From: Corydoras sp. C115
Taxonomy: Eukaryota > Chordata > Actinopteri > Siluriformes > Callichthyidae
Direction of reading: 5' to 3'
Assembly (NCBI GenBank): GCA_019802505.1
Contig: JAFMOC010000263.1
Location: 62,001 to 126,000, forward strand
DNA: 64,000 nt
Numbering within the stretch: the first letter of the stretch is position 1; every line of letters starts with the position of its first letter. Positions 10,599 to 23,300 of the stretch are shown here, in pieces. Made by a program: the position numbers and the translations under genes. The notes below the pieces were generated by a model. That model did no database searches. It was given only the letters and a program-made list of their open reading frames with translations, and had not been told where the DNA came from.

Positions 10599-13500
10599 AT
10601 GGACAGGTAAGGATGCTCAGTGAGATCTGAACATATCGCTCAGTCGATGTCGAATGCACGTTGTTTCTGTAAACGAATAAAATTAGTAAAGTATTTTATT
10701 GTAAAGCTATTCGTTGCAGTCGGTTTGGAGCAGAATCGATTCCTCAAAATCCAGACGTTGAAAACAGAATCGACTCTTTGGACAAGAGTCGATTCTACTG
10801 TGACATTACAGTTTGTGATAGTAAATATAAATTAAAACCTTCATATTAAACGAATTCGGAAGCTTTTTCATACGTTTCCCGTGTCCTGGGATAAAATATT
10901 TTCAATAGATATTTTACGTTGATATTTTTTAAATCTAGTCAACTATTTGACGTGAATCTCTTGGCTTTGTTAAAGGTTATAAAGTCGATATTAAGTTTAT
11001 TAATAGTACCGGGTTTTGATGTCAGTTTTAGTTAATCATGGTTGATCTCGTAAATAAATTTAATTTTTCGTCGGTAGAATGGATTATGTGAATAACTAAC
11101 AACTGGAATCGAAAAAGGAACCGATTCATGTATTCAAAACGATCATAGTCACTTTGCAAACTGATCGTAGTTTAAATGTATTAATTGTATTAAAACGTTA
11201 ATTAACGTTAATTAAAATGTTTTCCATCCATGGGCGGCACGGTGGCTTAGTGGTTTGACATGTTCTCCTCTCAGCACTAGGGATTCCCGGTTCGAATCCC
11301 AATCTGTGTGGAGTTTCCATGTTCTCCCCGTGTCCGCGTTGGTTTCCTCCGGGTTCTCCGGTTTCCTCCCACTGTCCAAAAACGTGGATCAAGCCAATTG
11401 AGTGAGTGTGTATCTAGTGATAGATTGCCCCCCTGTCCTGGGTGTATCTGCCCAGCGCCCGAAATGTTCTCCCCTGGAAGCGTAAGATGATGTATGGATG
11501 GATGGTTTTCCATCCACCCCATGCCCATCCAGGGGAGAACGTGTTGGGCGCTGGGCAGATACACCCAGGACAAGGGGGCAATCTATCACTGAGCACACAC
11601 TCACTCATGCAGTCACACACTATATGGGGGCAATTTAGAGCAGCAAATTTACCTTGAATCCATGTTTTTAGACAGTGAGACATTGGGATTCAAACCTGGA
11701 TCCCCAGCGCTGAGAGACGAACGTTTTTTTCCCCCACATCTTCAACCCCTATAACCCTGATTGGGACGAGTGGATTAGAAATTGCATAACTGTGATTTAA
11801 AAAAAAGTGAAATTAAAATGACTGGACATCTTCAACCCCTAAATCCACTGGATTGAAATACTGTGATTTAAAAAAAAGTGAAATTAAAATGACTGGACAG
11901 AAAATCCACTCTGATACGTTTTTCCGTGCACAGGGTGGAGGTTTGGTTAAACCAGTGGCTTTGGCAGCAGGATTTCTGGCTTCCACCTGACATCACATGG
12001 CTGGACATCAGTGAGGGTACCGCAGGGTTTGGCCGGCACCCTCGCCCCCGGGACCTGCTTGTCGCTGTCCCTCTGTCGTTGGTGTTTGTTGCGGCTCGCT
12101 TTGCATTTGAAAGGTTAGTATTTAAATGAAACCATCAGTTCCTGTACGAACAAATAATAAGATTGTTGTAACCCTACTGATTCAGAAATAAAGAAATGCT
12201 GGAAACCTGTACGCCCCTGAAGCACTGCGATGCTGATGCTCTCTGTCTTTAGGCTGTTTGCTCAGCCGCTGAGCAGGAGACTGGGGGTGTGCGATCGAGT
12301 GCGTGCTCCCGTAACACCGGTACCCAAACTGGAGGCTTTTTACAGGAAGAAAAAGAAGCACATCACACAGGCGGGTCATTAAATCAATGTCTTTTAATTC
12401 CAACCAGATCAAAAATGAGATTTCTTTCCGCCCCGGCTTAGTGTTCTGTTGTTTTCGACACCCAGAGTGAACTTGCTGTTCTGGCAAAACAGTGCGACCT
12501 CACACCTCATCAGATCCACAACTGGCTTAGGCTTCGGTGTAATCAGGACAAGCCGGGCAACACCAAGAAGTTCTGCGAAGCCTCGTGAGAACCCGCTAAT
12601 TCATGTGTGAATGTGTTAGATGGACCGTTCAAACCTGGTTTAAGTCTTGGTCTTTTTGCAGATGGAGGTTTGTGTTTTATCTCACTGCGTTTATGGCAGG
12701 ACTCAGCTTCTTGATTCATGTGAGTATCCCAGATGCATGTGAGGGCTTCAGACAGAGAATGCATTTAATTACGAAATCCAGATTTAGAATGTTATTATTT
12801 TTATTATAATAATATCATTGCATTGTTTTTCTTAAAGCTGCAAAGTTTATGCTTTTATTTTGCACATGTCATTTTTAGTGGGATGGATGTGTTGGGTTAT
12901 GAGCCATAGATCTAAACACATTTAATCTGCATTCAGTAAATCATAGAAAAACTGAGGTGATTAAATCAGAGGACTAATTAGATGCATTTGGTGTTATTTA
13001 TTCATTTATTCATTATCTCCCGCTTTATCCTCTATTAAGGTCACGGTGGGGTTCTTCATGCCCATCCAGGGGAGAACGTCTCGGGCGCTGGGCAGATACA
13101 CCCAGGACAGGGTGACAACCTATCGCAGGGGACACATTCACTCACACACACACATTCTATATGGGGCAATTTGGAGAATTCAATTGACTTGATCCATGTT
13201 TTTGGACTGTGGGAGGAAACCGGAGAACCCAGAGGAAACCCACGCGGACACGGGGAGAACATGGAAACTCCACCCAGATGGGGATTCGAACCGGGAATCC
13301 CCAGCGCTGAGAGTAGAACGTGCTAACCACTAAGCCACCATGCCTGGTGTTATTTATTTTTATGTAATTCTATTTCACGCTTGGCGTCACGGTGGCTTAG
13401 TGGTTAGCACGTTCGCCTCTCAGCACTAGGGATTCCATGTCCTCCCCGTGTCTGCGTGGGTTTCCTCCGGGTTCTCTGGTTTCCTCCCACAGTCCAAAAA

Positions 13501-16500
13501 CATGGATCAAGCCAATTCTCCAAATCACCCTATATAGAGTGTGTATGTGTGAGTGAATGTGTGCCCAGTAATAGACACTGTCCTGGGTGTATCTGCCCAG
13601 CGCCCGAAACGTTCTCCCCTAGATGGGCATGGGGAACCCCCCCAACGCGACCCTGATAGAGGATAAAGCGGAAGATAATGAATGAATGAATATTTCACAA
13701 TTAAAAAATTTTTTTAACAGTTTTTCAAACTATGAAAAGGTTCCTGTGGTGTCGATGCTTATTGCGTCCTACAGGTCGATCTAAACATTATTTCAGGTTG
13801 GGGGTTAGGGCAGAAACTTGATTCCAAAACACCAACCCCATGTCCCTCTCTTATATTTAATATAGTTTATATTATAAATGCAGAATTAGAATTCAGAATT
13901 AAAATTAATTATGATTTAAAACAGAATAATAAAAAAACATGCTTGTGCTTTAACATGATGCTCGTCAGAATACCCCTCAATAATCAGTGTTTCGTTGACA
14001 TGATCTCATTGTCTTCTTTTTAAAGACCCCCTGGTTTTGGGATCACCGTGAGAGCTGGCGTGGATACCCCAAACAAGTGAGTGGCAACAGCATCAGTAAA
14101 CACAAGGTCCCATCAGCACCATCAGCACATGTTGGCGTTTAAACGCAGAAATACTTATAAAAGTATAAACGACGGCTTTCTATACTTAATGTTTCCTCTT
14201 TCCAACATCATACAGGTGTTTGATAAGGTTTAAATAATTCATTCATTCATTCATTCATTATCTTCTGCTTTATCCTCTATTATGGTCGCGGGGGGGTTCC
14301 CCATGCCATCCAGGGGAGAACGTTTCGGGCGCTGGGCAGATACACCCAGGACAGTGGGGCAATCTATCACTGGGCACACACTCACTCACACAGACACACT
14401 CTATATGGGGCAATTTGGAGAACTCAATTGACTTGATCCATGTTTTTTGGACTGTGGGAGGAAACCGGAGAACCCGGAGGAAACCCACGAGGACACGGGG
14501 AGGACATGGAAACTCCACCCAGATGGGGATTCGAACCGGGAATCCCTAGCGCTGAGAGGAGAACGTGCTAAACCACTAATGTTTGATAAGGTTTAAATCA
14601 GGGTTCCTAAATTAAATGAGCTGCTGTTACCTGGATCTGTTTGATGTAACATACATGTATAAATGTCTCTGAAAAACTGACTTTAATTATGGCGCCGTCA
14701 TTTTTTAAATGTTACACAGATGTTAAACCCTTGTTGTGTTTTGTTGTAGCTTGTAGCTGAATCTCACTACTGGTACTACATCCTGGAGCTCAGCTTCTAC
14801 TGCTCACTGCTGCTGTGCGTTTCTGTGGACATCAAACGCAAAGTAAATGCTTTTTTTTTTTTTTTTTATCTGTTCACATAGGGGGGCATTGCAATTGCAG
14901 TAATGTAGTCCTTCCTGTATGGGATTTGTATGTTCTCCCTGTGTTCAAGTTTAAGTGATTTATTTATGTCGCGCTTTTTACAACAGTACGTCATCACAAA
15001 GCAGCTTTACAGAATGAAAAGCCTTTAAACCCCCAAAGAGCGAGCCGAAGCGACAGCGGCAAGACAAAACTCCCCGTTATGTTGTTATTTAAGGAAGAAA
15101 CCTTGTGAGGACCGAGACTCAGTGGGGGACTCCTCCTCCTTGAGCGGCCGGGCAGCAACAACAGTGTAGGACAGACATGTAGAGATATTAAACAAATGGA
15201 AAAACTAGATGTGAGTCCATTAGGGGGCGTCCTGCAGGACAGCCAGTCCAATTGATATCCAGGTTCCATCCAGTAATCGTCGGCAGAGCCATGGATGAAG
15301 GTCTGAGCACACCTCCAGGACGCCGGTCACACCTCAAAAGAAACAGACGAGGAAGGCAGTTAGAGCTAATAATAAAGCACAGCAATTAATTAATAAGTAA
15401 TTAATTGACACAGTGCATCATGTGACTCCGGCATCACCGACTAGAGCAGCAGAACTAAAAGAGGCAGATACTGCAGGGTACATAGTTGAGATGGCGCCCC
15501 GGAACAGCATCATTTCAGCGCCACACCCCCCCATTAATGATGAGGTGGGTGAAGAGGTCACAGATTACCCCCCAACACAGCCAAGCCTGAGACCTACATC
15601 TTTATCTACAGGGGATTAATTAAACCCAAGATTAAATAAATGTGTTTTTAATTTATTTTTAAATAAATTTGTGTCAGTGTGGGTTTCTAATGAATTGATG
15701 TCAATTCACGTGAAGAGTAAGAGTATGTCAGAATGTGTCCTGGCAACAGGCTGGTCACGATTTTGTCCTGTAGACACTGGGATAGGCCCAACTCTGTGAG
15801 TTTCTGCCGCAGGACTTTAAGGTGCAGATCATTCACCACATCGCCACCATCTCCCTGATCAGTTTCTCGTACTGCTCCAATTTCGTCCGGATCGGAACCC
15901 TGGTCATGCTGCTGCATGATTCGTCAGACTTTCTGTTAGAGGTACGACGTTCTCTTTCTCTCCTCGGGGTTTCTGTTGGAACCTGCTGGGCCACCCGCGC
16001 ATCCGTGACACAGACACACCAGAGCAGGCGGCAGCTTGTTTTTAGAAAAATAAACATCATTTTAGATGAGCCACGCCCACATCGGTGGTGTTTCTTTACT
16101 TCATGAACCAAATCATGGAAGCAACTCATTTAAGGAAGATTGTGGCTCACGAATGAAGTCCTGATTTATATTCTTCATGATGTTCATTCATTCATTCATT
16201 CATTATCTTCCGCTTTATCCTCTATTAGGGTCGCGGGGGGGTTCCCCATGCCCATCCAGGGGAGAACGCCTCGGGCGCCGGGCAGATACACCCAGGACAG
16301 GGCGCCAATCCATCGCTGGGCACATATCCACACACACACATATTCGCACACAAACACACTCTATTTGGAGAACTCAATTGACTTGATCCATGTTTTTGGA
16401 CTGTGGGAGGAAACCGGAGAACCCGGAGGAAACCCACGCAGACACGGGGAGAACATGGAAACTTCACCCAGATGGGGATTCAAACCGGGAATCCCTAGTG

Positions 16501-18387
16501 CTGAGAGGAGAACATGCTAAACCACCAAGCCACCGTGCCGCCACTCTTCATGATGTTGTCATTCATTCATTCATTATCTCCCGCTTTATCCTCTATTAGG
16601 GTCGCGGTGGGGTTCCCCATGCCCATCCAGGGGAGAACATCTCGGGCGGATGCACCCAGGACAGGGCGCCAATCCATCGCTGGGCACACACTCACTCACA
16701 CAGACACACTCTACATGGGGCAATTTGGAGAACTCAATTGACTTGATCCACGTTTTTGGACTGTGGGAGGAAACCGGAGAACCCGGAGGAAACCCACGCA
16801 GACACGGGGAGAACATGGAAACTCCACCCAGATGGGGATTCGAACCGGGAATCCCTAGCGCTGAGAGGAGAACGTGCTAAACCACTAAGCCACCTCTTCA
16901 TGATGTTGTCAGTGATAAATAAAACACACACTTTAGAGTGCTTGGTATCGGGAACACTACACACAACACGTTTGCACTGACGGGAATAAATATTTAAATA
17001 GTTTCTAATAATAGTCAGCACCCAATAGGTGCAAATGCAATAGGAACTTCACATGTTGTAATTAAATGTTTGAGGTTCTTTGTGAAGTGATTTGCGTTTT
17101 CATGTCTCGTTCACAGTCAGCTAAAATGTTCCACTACGCCGGATGGACGAAGGCCTGCGACAGTCTGTTTGTTCTGTTTGCCGTGGTTTTTCTGGGAACT
17201 CGCCTCGTCGTTTTTCCCTTCAGGTGAGCGTTAAATGAGCCGAACATGAATCTGCAGGAACCCCGAAATATGAAAACCTCTTATTTAATCACATGTAGGT
17301 CGGAACCGGTCTGCATGTCCTTAACGTTCCTGTGAGGGTTCCCGCCATACGTTCCAAAGAGATGCTGCTGGGCCAATTGAAGATACTAAATTAAATTCCC
17401 ACGATGATCGTATAACTTAAAACTATTTAGTAAATAAGGGCGGCACGGTGGCTTAGTGGTTTAGCACGTTCGCCTCTCAGCGCTAGGGATTCCCGGTTCG
17501 AATCCCCATCTGGGTGGAGTTTCCATGTTCTCCCCGTGTCCGCGTGGGTTTCCTCCGGGTTCTCCGGTTTCCTCCCACAGTCTAAAAACATGGATCAAGT
17601 CAATTGAGTTCTCCAAATTGCCCCATATAGAGTGTGTCTGTGTGAGTGAGTGTGTATCAAGTGATGGATTGGCGCCCTGTCCTGGGTGTATCTGCCCAGC
17701 GCCCGAAACGGTCTCCCCTGGATGGGCATGGGGAACCCCCCCCCGCAACCCTAATATTGGATAAAGCGGAAGATAATGAATGAATATTTAGTAAATAGCC
17801 GCTGATGCTGTCCAGACTTTAAAGACAGATTTTGATTATTTAGTCAAAAACAAATTTCTGCTTTAAGAGTTTTAGAAGCTTTTAAAGCGTTTTAGAATTA
17901 AAGAAATGATTCAATAACATCTTCCTCCTTTTCTTTTCTTTACCTTCAGAATGCTCTACTCAACCCTTGTGGACTCTTTGGATTTCTTTGAGCCATTCCC
18001 GGCGTATTACCTCTTCAACTCTCTGTTGCTGGTGCTGCAGATGCTGCACGTTTACTGGGCTTACCTGATTCTTCGGATGCTCTACAAGTTCATCTTCCTG
18101 GGAAGAGTAAGCAGGCTCTCAGTGCAGTGTGCTTTTTAGTTCACCATGGCGATAAATCCACTATAATAATGATTTCGGGTCGTGTCCAGGTGGATGGAGA
18201 TGAACGAAGCGATGCGGAGAGCGAAGGCGAGGAGGAGGAGGAGGAGGAGGACGGTGTCGAGGAAGAGCACTGCTGCAATGCACAGAAGAGCTCTTTAAAG
18301 TCCAGACTCGTGTCTCTGGCTGACAACTGCGTCCTCAACAACCTGACCCAGGACAGGAGAGGCAGCAGGTTGCCCAAAGCCAGATAG
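10599..18387 (+). CDS. cers4: ceramide synthase 4 (sphingosine N-acyltransferase)
   Basis: The enzyme joins a fatty acyl-CoA to a sphingoid base, making (dihydro)ceramide in the ER membrane. Coding exons: 10599-10606, 11934-12113, 12253-12370, 12466-12584, 12662-12719, 14026-14076, 14750-14842, 15813-15941, 17117-17223, 17950-18106 and 18190-18387, giving 405 aa against 394 in human CERS4. The start is ATGGACAG in a tiny first exon, which joins in frame to VEVWLNQWLWQQDFWLPPDI. The partial homeobox-like segment is around residues 75-140 and the TLC domain around 140-340. The Lag1 motif is in exon 8: paired His217-His218 and HDSSDFLLE near 244-252, the residues needed for catalysis in this family. 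The last exon encodes an acidic Ser/Glu tail, which favours CERS4 over paralogues. Intron 3 lacks a GT donor and starts GC. Introns 5 to 9 carry SINEs. It converges with the kelch gene downstream. Confidence 0.94.
11231..11493 (+). mobile_element. SINE family A, internally deleted
   Basis: In cers4 intron 1. Flanked by TTTTCCATCCA on both sides. The segment around the CCCCATATAGAG motif is deleted. Confidence 0.85.
11513..11727 (-). mobile_element. SINE family A, divergent partial copy
   Basis: Runs tail-first directly after the previous copy, forming an inverted pair. More mismatches than most copies. Confidence 0.75.
11737..11900. repeat. imperfect tandem duplication upstream of cers4 exon 2
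   Basis: ACATCTTCAACCCCTA and GTGATTTAAAAAAAAGTGAA each occur twice, in two units of about 85 and 75 bases. The second unit ends about 35 bases before the exon. Confidence 0.8.
13003..13346 (-). mobile_element. SINE family A
   Basis: In cers4 intron 5, with target duplication GGTGTTATTTATT on both sides. It faces the + strand copy that follows. Confidence 0.9.
13383..13691 (+). mobile_element. SINE family A, internally deleted
   Basis: In cers4 intron 5, flanked by TATTTCAC. The B-box segment is missing. Confidence 0.85.
14238..14578 (-). mobile_element. SINE family A
   Basis: In cers4 intron 6. The target duplication TGTTTGATAAGGTTTAAAT is 19 bases and perfect. Confidence 0.92.
14945..15620 (-). 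repeat. family C dispersed repeat in cers4 intron 7
   Basis: The left part is the inverse of the fragment at 3713-3853. The remainder (GAAGAAACCTTGTGAGGACC, CCTCCTCCTTGAGCGGCCGG) reads like a longer teleost repeat. No protein domain is seen. The right boundary is uncertain. Confidence 0.55.
16183..16542 (-). mobile_element. SINE family A, first unit of a tandem pair
   Basis: In cers4 intron 8. CTTCATGATGTT precedes it and recurs between the two units and after the second. Confidence 0.9.
16561..16893 (-). mobile_element. SINE family A, second unit of a tandem pair
   Basis: Bounded on both sides by CTCTTCATGATGTTGTC (17 bases). With the previous unit this makes a SINE-flank-SINE-flank tandem. 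Confidence 0.9.
17438..17785 (+). mobile_element. SINE family A
   Basis: In cers4 intron 9, target duplication ATTTAGTAAATA. Confidence 0.92.
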
Positions 18388-18663
18388 TATTCCTCTTTAC
18401 AACCTCAAGCTCACGTTATATCTCACAAAGGCTCGGTTTACTCATTACTTCTCGAAGTGCTGAATAAGAATGGGGTTCCAGGTTTGGTGGATGTTCAGTT
18501 ACGAGTTTCATGAGAAATAGTTATAAACACAACAATGTACCTGCTGCTAGTGTGTATTTAAACCTAACTTATTTAAGTTCTTCTGTTGTTTGATATTTGC
18601 ATTAAATGGTAATGAAGAAGCGGTGAACGTTGCACGCTCGAAAACTTTTACTGGAATTAAAAA

Positions 18664-18669
18664 AATAAA
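18664..18669 (+). terminator. candidate polyadenylation signal of cers4
   Basis: AATAAA lies about 280 bases beyond the cers4 stop codon in AT-rich DNA. A second cluster of AATAAA near 20230 could serve a longer 3' UTR. Which one is used cannot be told from sequence. Confidence 0.35.
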
Positions 18670-19809
18670 TAAATCAGGCTTATATAACCTTGTTAATAAA
18701 AACTGGCGTTACTAGTATAATGAATGAGGCACTTTTGACTTCTACTATCGTTTAAGAAGCCATTGCATTGGAATAAAAGCAGCAATGTATTAGGTGCAAG
18801 AAGAGCTTTGCAAATACTTATGGAAAAATGACAATCAGCAATAAGGGGCTTTGGAAGCAGGGATAATGGAAAGCTAAAGTTAAAAAAAAAAATTTTTTTT
18901 ATAAATTTCATACATTAATGACCTTTTTGACGCAGCTTAGGTTGCCCTGTGGATCACTGGCGTGTATAACAAATGTCATTCCTGACCCGACATTGGTAAG
19001 CAGTTTGTGAAATGGTTCTCCCGTAAATTTTTTTGTTGGAGTGATTTTATTTGAAGATATGTTTCAATAGCAAGTCATCTTCTGTGAAGCAAGCGAGAGA
19101 CAGAAAACACCCAACAAACACCACCTTATGATCCTATTAACACTGTGAACACCGTGTTATTTCTATAAGTTTGGCTCTCTGGTGATGGATCATGGGAACG
19201 TGATTTATTTTTTAGTGTGTATTTACGGGGAAATTCATGTTCCAGCAATCGCGCTCCCTTCACATCTTTAACATCACGGCGCAAAATCTCAACAATACGC
19301 ACAGAATTTAATTTTAATATGGGACCTGTTTTCTGACTTCAACATGTTGAGTTAAAACAATGACATTAAAAATGCCAACATGATTAAAGTCTGTGATCTG
19401 CCTTTAAGACTTTGATTTTGCTCAACTCAACTCATTCGTTTTTAAAACAAAAATATTCATCGTTGTCACTTTGAGTGTCACTGAAATACTGGAACAGAAT
19501 AGAGCCTTCCCCAAACTGTCCCCACTAAGCTGGCACTATTCAGTCATCCGGAGTGCAGGGATAGGCTTAATTTTATACATCCGTGAAAACAAGACTTAAT
19601 AAAACACCTAAATGAGTTCACAGCGATTAAAAGGTGTGTGGGTTTTTTTTTTGTTTTTGCCATTTAAGGTATAAACATTAGACATGTGCTGGCCATGTGT
19701 TTACTTCACCGATTTAAAATGAGTTATGACGCCCCCTGCTGTTGGGTTTTAAAAATGACACCATTCTTTAAAACTCCCCGCTGAAAACATCACATCTTTT
19801 TGGATTTTT

Positions 19810-19811
<2 letters not shown>

Positions 19812-19842
<31 letters not shown>
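19812..19842. repeat. poly-T tract
   Basis: Homopolymer of about 31 T. Confidence 0.9.
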
Positions 19843-19846
<4 letters not shown>

Positions 19847-20383
19847 AAGTCGAGTTTTTCAGTAATGTTCTGATGTATTCAGTGCATTAAGGTTCTCTGC
19901 TGACTTCATTTTATTACATCACCATATTACGTGACTGGACCACCACAGAGTCCCGCAGAGAACCTTATAAAGCACTTCGACCCTTATGATTTCGAGGCAC
20001 CTCCTCCATGTGGTCATCAAAGCCAGTGGTGGTCCAGCAGGATGTGTGTGTTATGTGTTCAAACACTCAGTTGGAGGTCAGATTAGTGTTATGACCTGAC
20101 ACTGTGAAACTGATCCTGGATCACTTCTCTGAAGCTTGATGCACTTAATGCTATATTCTGTTTAACAGCTGAATTTTTTTTATCTGTAGCATCTTCTTGT
20201 TTTTTTATTTTATTTTATTTATAACTGTAATAAATAAAGCATATGTTTTGTGCTGAAGCATTAAACTCAGCTGTGTGCAATGTAAATACATGAAATAAAA
20301 AAGTGCTTAATGCAACAGAACTCAGCAGATGGCTTTTTTTTTTTTTTTTTTTTTTGAGAAACTTGCTCAGCCCTCCACCTGAA

Positions 20384-23300
20384 TCATCTGCCAGTGAGGC
20401 GGACAGTCACACAGCCTCGGATCGGAACCGGGCATGGAATCGCATCATCCACTTCCACACAGGTGTCGATGTACGGGTCCAGGAGCATCATGTTGGTTAA
20501 AACTTTGTTGATCTTCCTCTCACTAATCAAGTATATTTGGCCGTTCACTGTAGCACAACCAGTGAAGAACCTTCCGTCCAGGACCTCCTCCTCCAGGACA
20601 GTCCACTCATCTGTATCCACATCCAGCCGCAGAGCCTTTCCTCCCAGCAAGTAGATGGCGCCATTAAGCTCAGTCGCAAGAAGGTCATATCTATCAAAAG
20701 GAGAGAAAAGTAAAAATAAGAAAATATTTTTTATCATGCCATGTCCATCCATCCATTATCTTCAGTTTTATTCTCCATTAGGGTTGGGGGGGGGGGTTCC
20801 CCATGCCCATCCAGGGGAGAACGTTTCAGGCGCTGGGCAGATACACCCAGGACAGGACACCACTCTATCACCGAACACACACACATAAACACTTCATATG
20901 GGGCAATTTGGAGAATTCAGTTGACCTTGATCCATGTTTTTTGGACTGTGGGAGGAAACCGGAGAACCAGCCTCTCAGCACTAGGGATTCCCGGTTCGAA
21001 TCCCCATCTGGGTGGAGTTTCCATGTTCTCCCCGTGTCCATGTGGGTTTCCTCCGGGTTCTCCGGTTTCCTCCCACAGTCCAAAAACATGGATCAAGTCA
21101 ATTGAGTTCTCCAAATTGCCCCATGTAGAGTGTGTCTGTGTGAGTGAGTGTGTGCCCAGCGATGGATTGGCGCCCTGTCCTGGGTCTATCTGCCCAGCGC
21201 CCGAGACGTTCTCCCCTGGATGGGCATGGGGAACCCGCGACACTAATAGAGGATAAAACGGGAGATAATGAAAGAATGAATGAATAAACTTTTGAGAACC
21301 TCTACTGGTAAACATGTGAACTAAACGGACGGTTAGATGTTCATGGAACCTTCTCTGATTTGTCTTCTTACCGTGGAAATGGAGAGTGAGAGACAACATC
21401 CCACTGGTCGACGTCCACCCTGTACCTCTGAATTCCACTGTAGACCTCACCGTTTTCATCCAGACCACAAGCCACGTAGATACAAGAGCCCATGGTGGCC
21501 ACGGCCGCCCTTTCCACTGCCCGTACCATCGGACTGAGAGTGTCCCAGCAGTCCGCTCCCAGTATCAGCCTCTCCACGTCAGCTACAGGTCCTTCATCCA
21601 TGCTGCCTCCCAGCACAAAAACCTGCAGGTCCAGCCCAATGGAGCAGTGACTGTGTCTGGATTTCTGCAGCGCAGGACCGTCCACCCATCGCTCGTTACC
21701 GCACTGGTAAATCCGAACCCAGTCCACGCTGTACCACAGAACCTCCCGGAAGTAGCCACCAGTTACCACCACATTGTCCCCTTTGAGGAGGTAATAAAGT
21801 GTTCGTCAGTCGGAGGCAACAAATCTGTAGACAATCTCAAATTTTATGTGCAAAGAAAAAACTGGAGCTTCTGAAGAAATCACACAATAATAATGTGAGA
21901 ACATGCAAACTTCCTGCCCTGGAATCCAGAGCTTTTTTTCTATGAGGCGAGCACCACCACCATGATGCCAGTTCACACTCAAGATTGAAGAAATTACATT
22001 TACATTTACATTCGGTCATTTATTGGACGCTTTTACCCAAAGCGACTTACAAGGTGAGCACAGGGTTAATCACAACATCCCTGGAGCAATGAGGGTTAAG
22101 GGTCTCGCTCAAGGACCCACACTGGTAACTTCAGTGGACCTGGGATTTGAACCACCAACCTTCAGATTGAGAGCCCAACACCCTGACCACTGAGCTACCG
22201 CTCCCTCATGTTTTATTATCAAGAAATGTTTTATTATCATTATTATCACATGTGGTACATGAGATAAGAACGAAATTATTGGTCATGGACCCCAATTACC
22301 CGACTATTTTAAAGTTATAATTTAAATTGAAATTTTAAAGAAGAAAATAATATATATATATATATTTTTTTTTTAATACAGTATATTGATATGTGAAGTA
22401 TAATATACAACTATGAATATATATGATATATATATATATACACATACACACACTATAAATATTCATTCATCCATTATCTTCCGCTTTATCCTCTACAGGG
22501 AGGGGGGGGGGGCATTGTGTCCCCATGCCCATCCAGGGGTGAACATTTCGGGCGCTGGGCAGATTCACCCAGGACAGGGCGCCAACCTATCGCTGGGCAC
22601 TCACACACACATTCTATATGGGGCAATTTGGAGAACTCAATTGACTTGATCTATGTTTTTGGACTGTGGGAGGAAACCGGAGAACCCGGAGGAAACCCAC
22701 GCAGACACGGGGAGAACATGGAAACTCCATCCAGATGGGGATTCGAACCGAGAATCCCTAGAACTATAAATATAATATATAAATATATGTATATACAGTA
22801 TATAAAATAAATGTATATATATATATAAAGTAGTATACAATAAATATAAATATTAAGAATATTAATTAAAAATTGTCAATAAGCTTTCAGAAAAATGAAG
22901 AGCTTTTCTGAAACTGAGGTTTGTTACCTACTGCTGCAACGGAGTACTGCGTCAGACACTTCCTCTTTAAAGGAGGTAACCCCTGCCACCTCCCACTTCT
23001 CGGGTTGAACTGATGGAGGGACTGCTGGTCGTGCTCGTGTGACCCACCGATCAGGCACAGCATTTCTTTCGCGTGCGTTCTGGGCACAGACATGCCCATA
23101 GTCCAGCTGTCTGGTATGCGGTCGTTCAGTTTGCAAATGAGCTTGGCACGAGGGTCTGAGCTGGTCATCCTGGTCAGGAGGTCCGTGATGTACGGCAGAC
23201 TCAGATGGTCAGGCCTGATCAACCCCGCCAGCTCCAGGAAGTCTTCCTCACGGCTCGGGTCAAAGGCCGCCCAGCGCAAGGTCACCTCGAACGCCAGGTC

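Larger units (their letters stand above)
18388..20383. other. convergent intergenic region between cers4 and the kelch gene
   Basis: AT-rich DNA likely to hold both 3' UTRs. It contains a T run of about 31 bases at 19812-19842, AATAAA signals on the + strand near 18664 and 20230, and TTTATT (AATAAA on the - strand) near 20200-20220 downstream of the kelch stop. I see no further exon or repeat family member. Confidence 0.5.
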
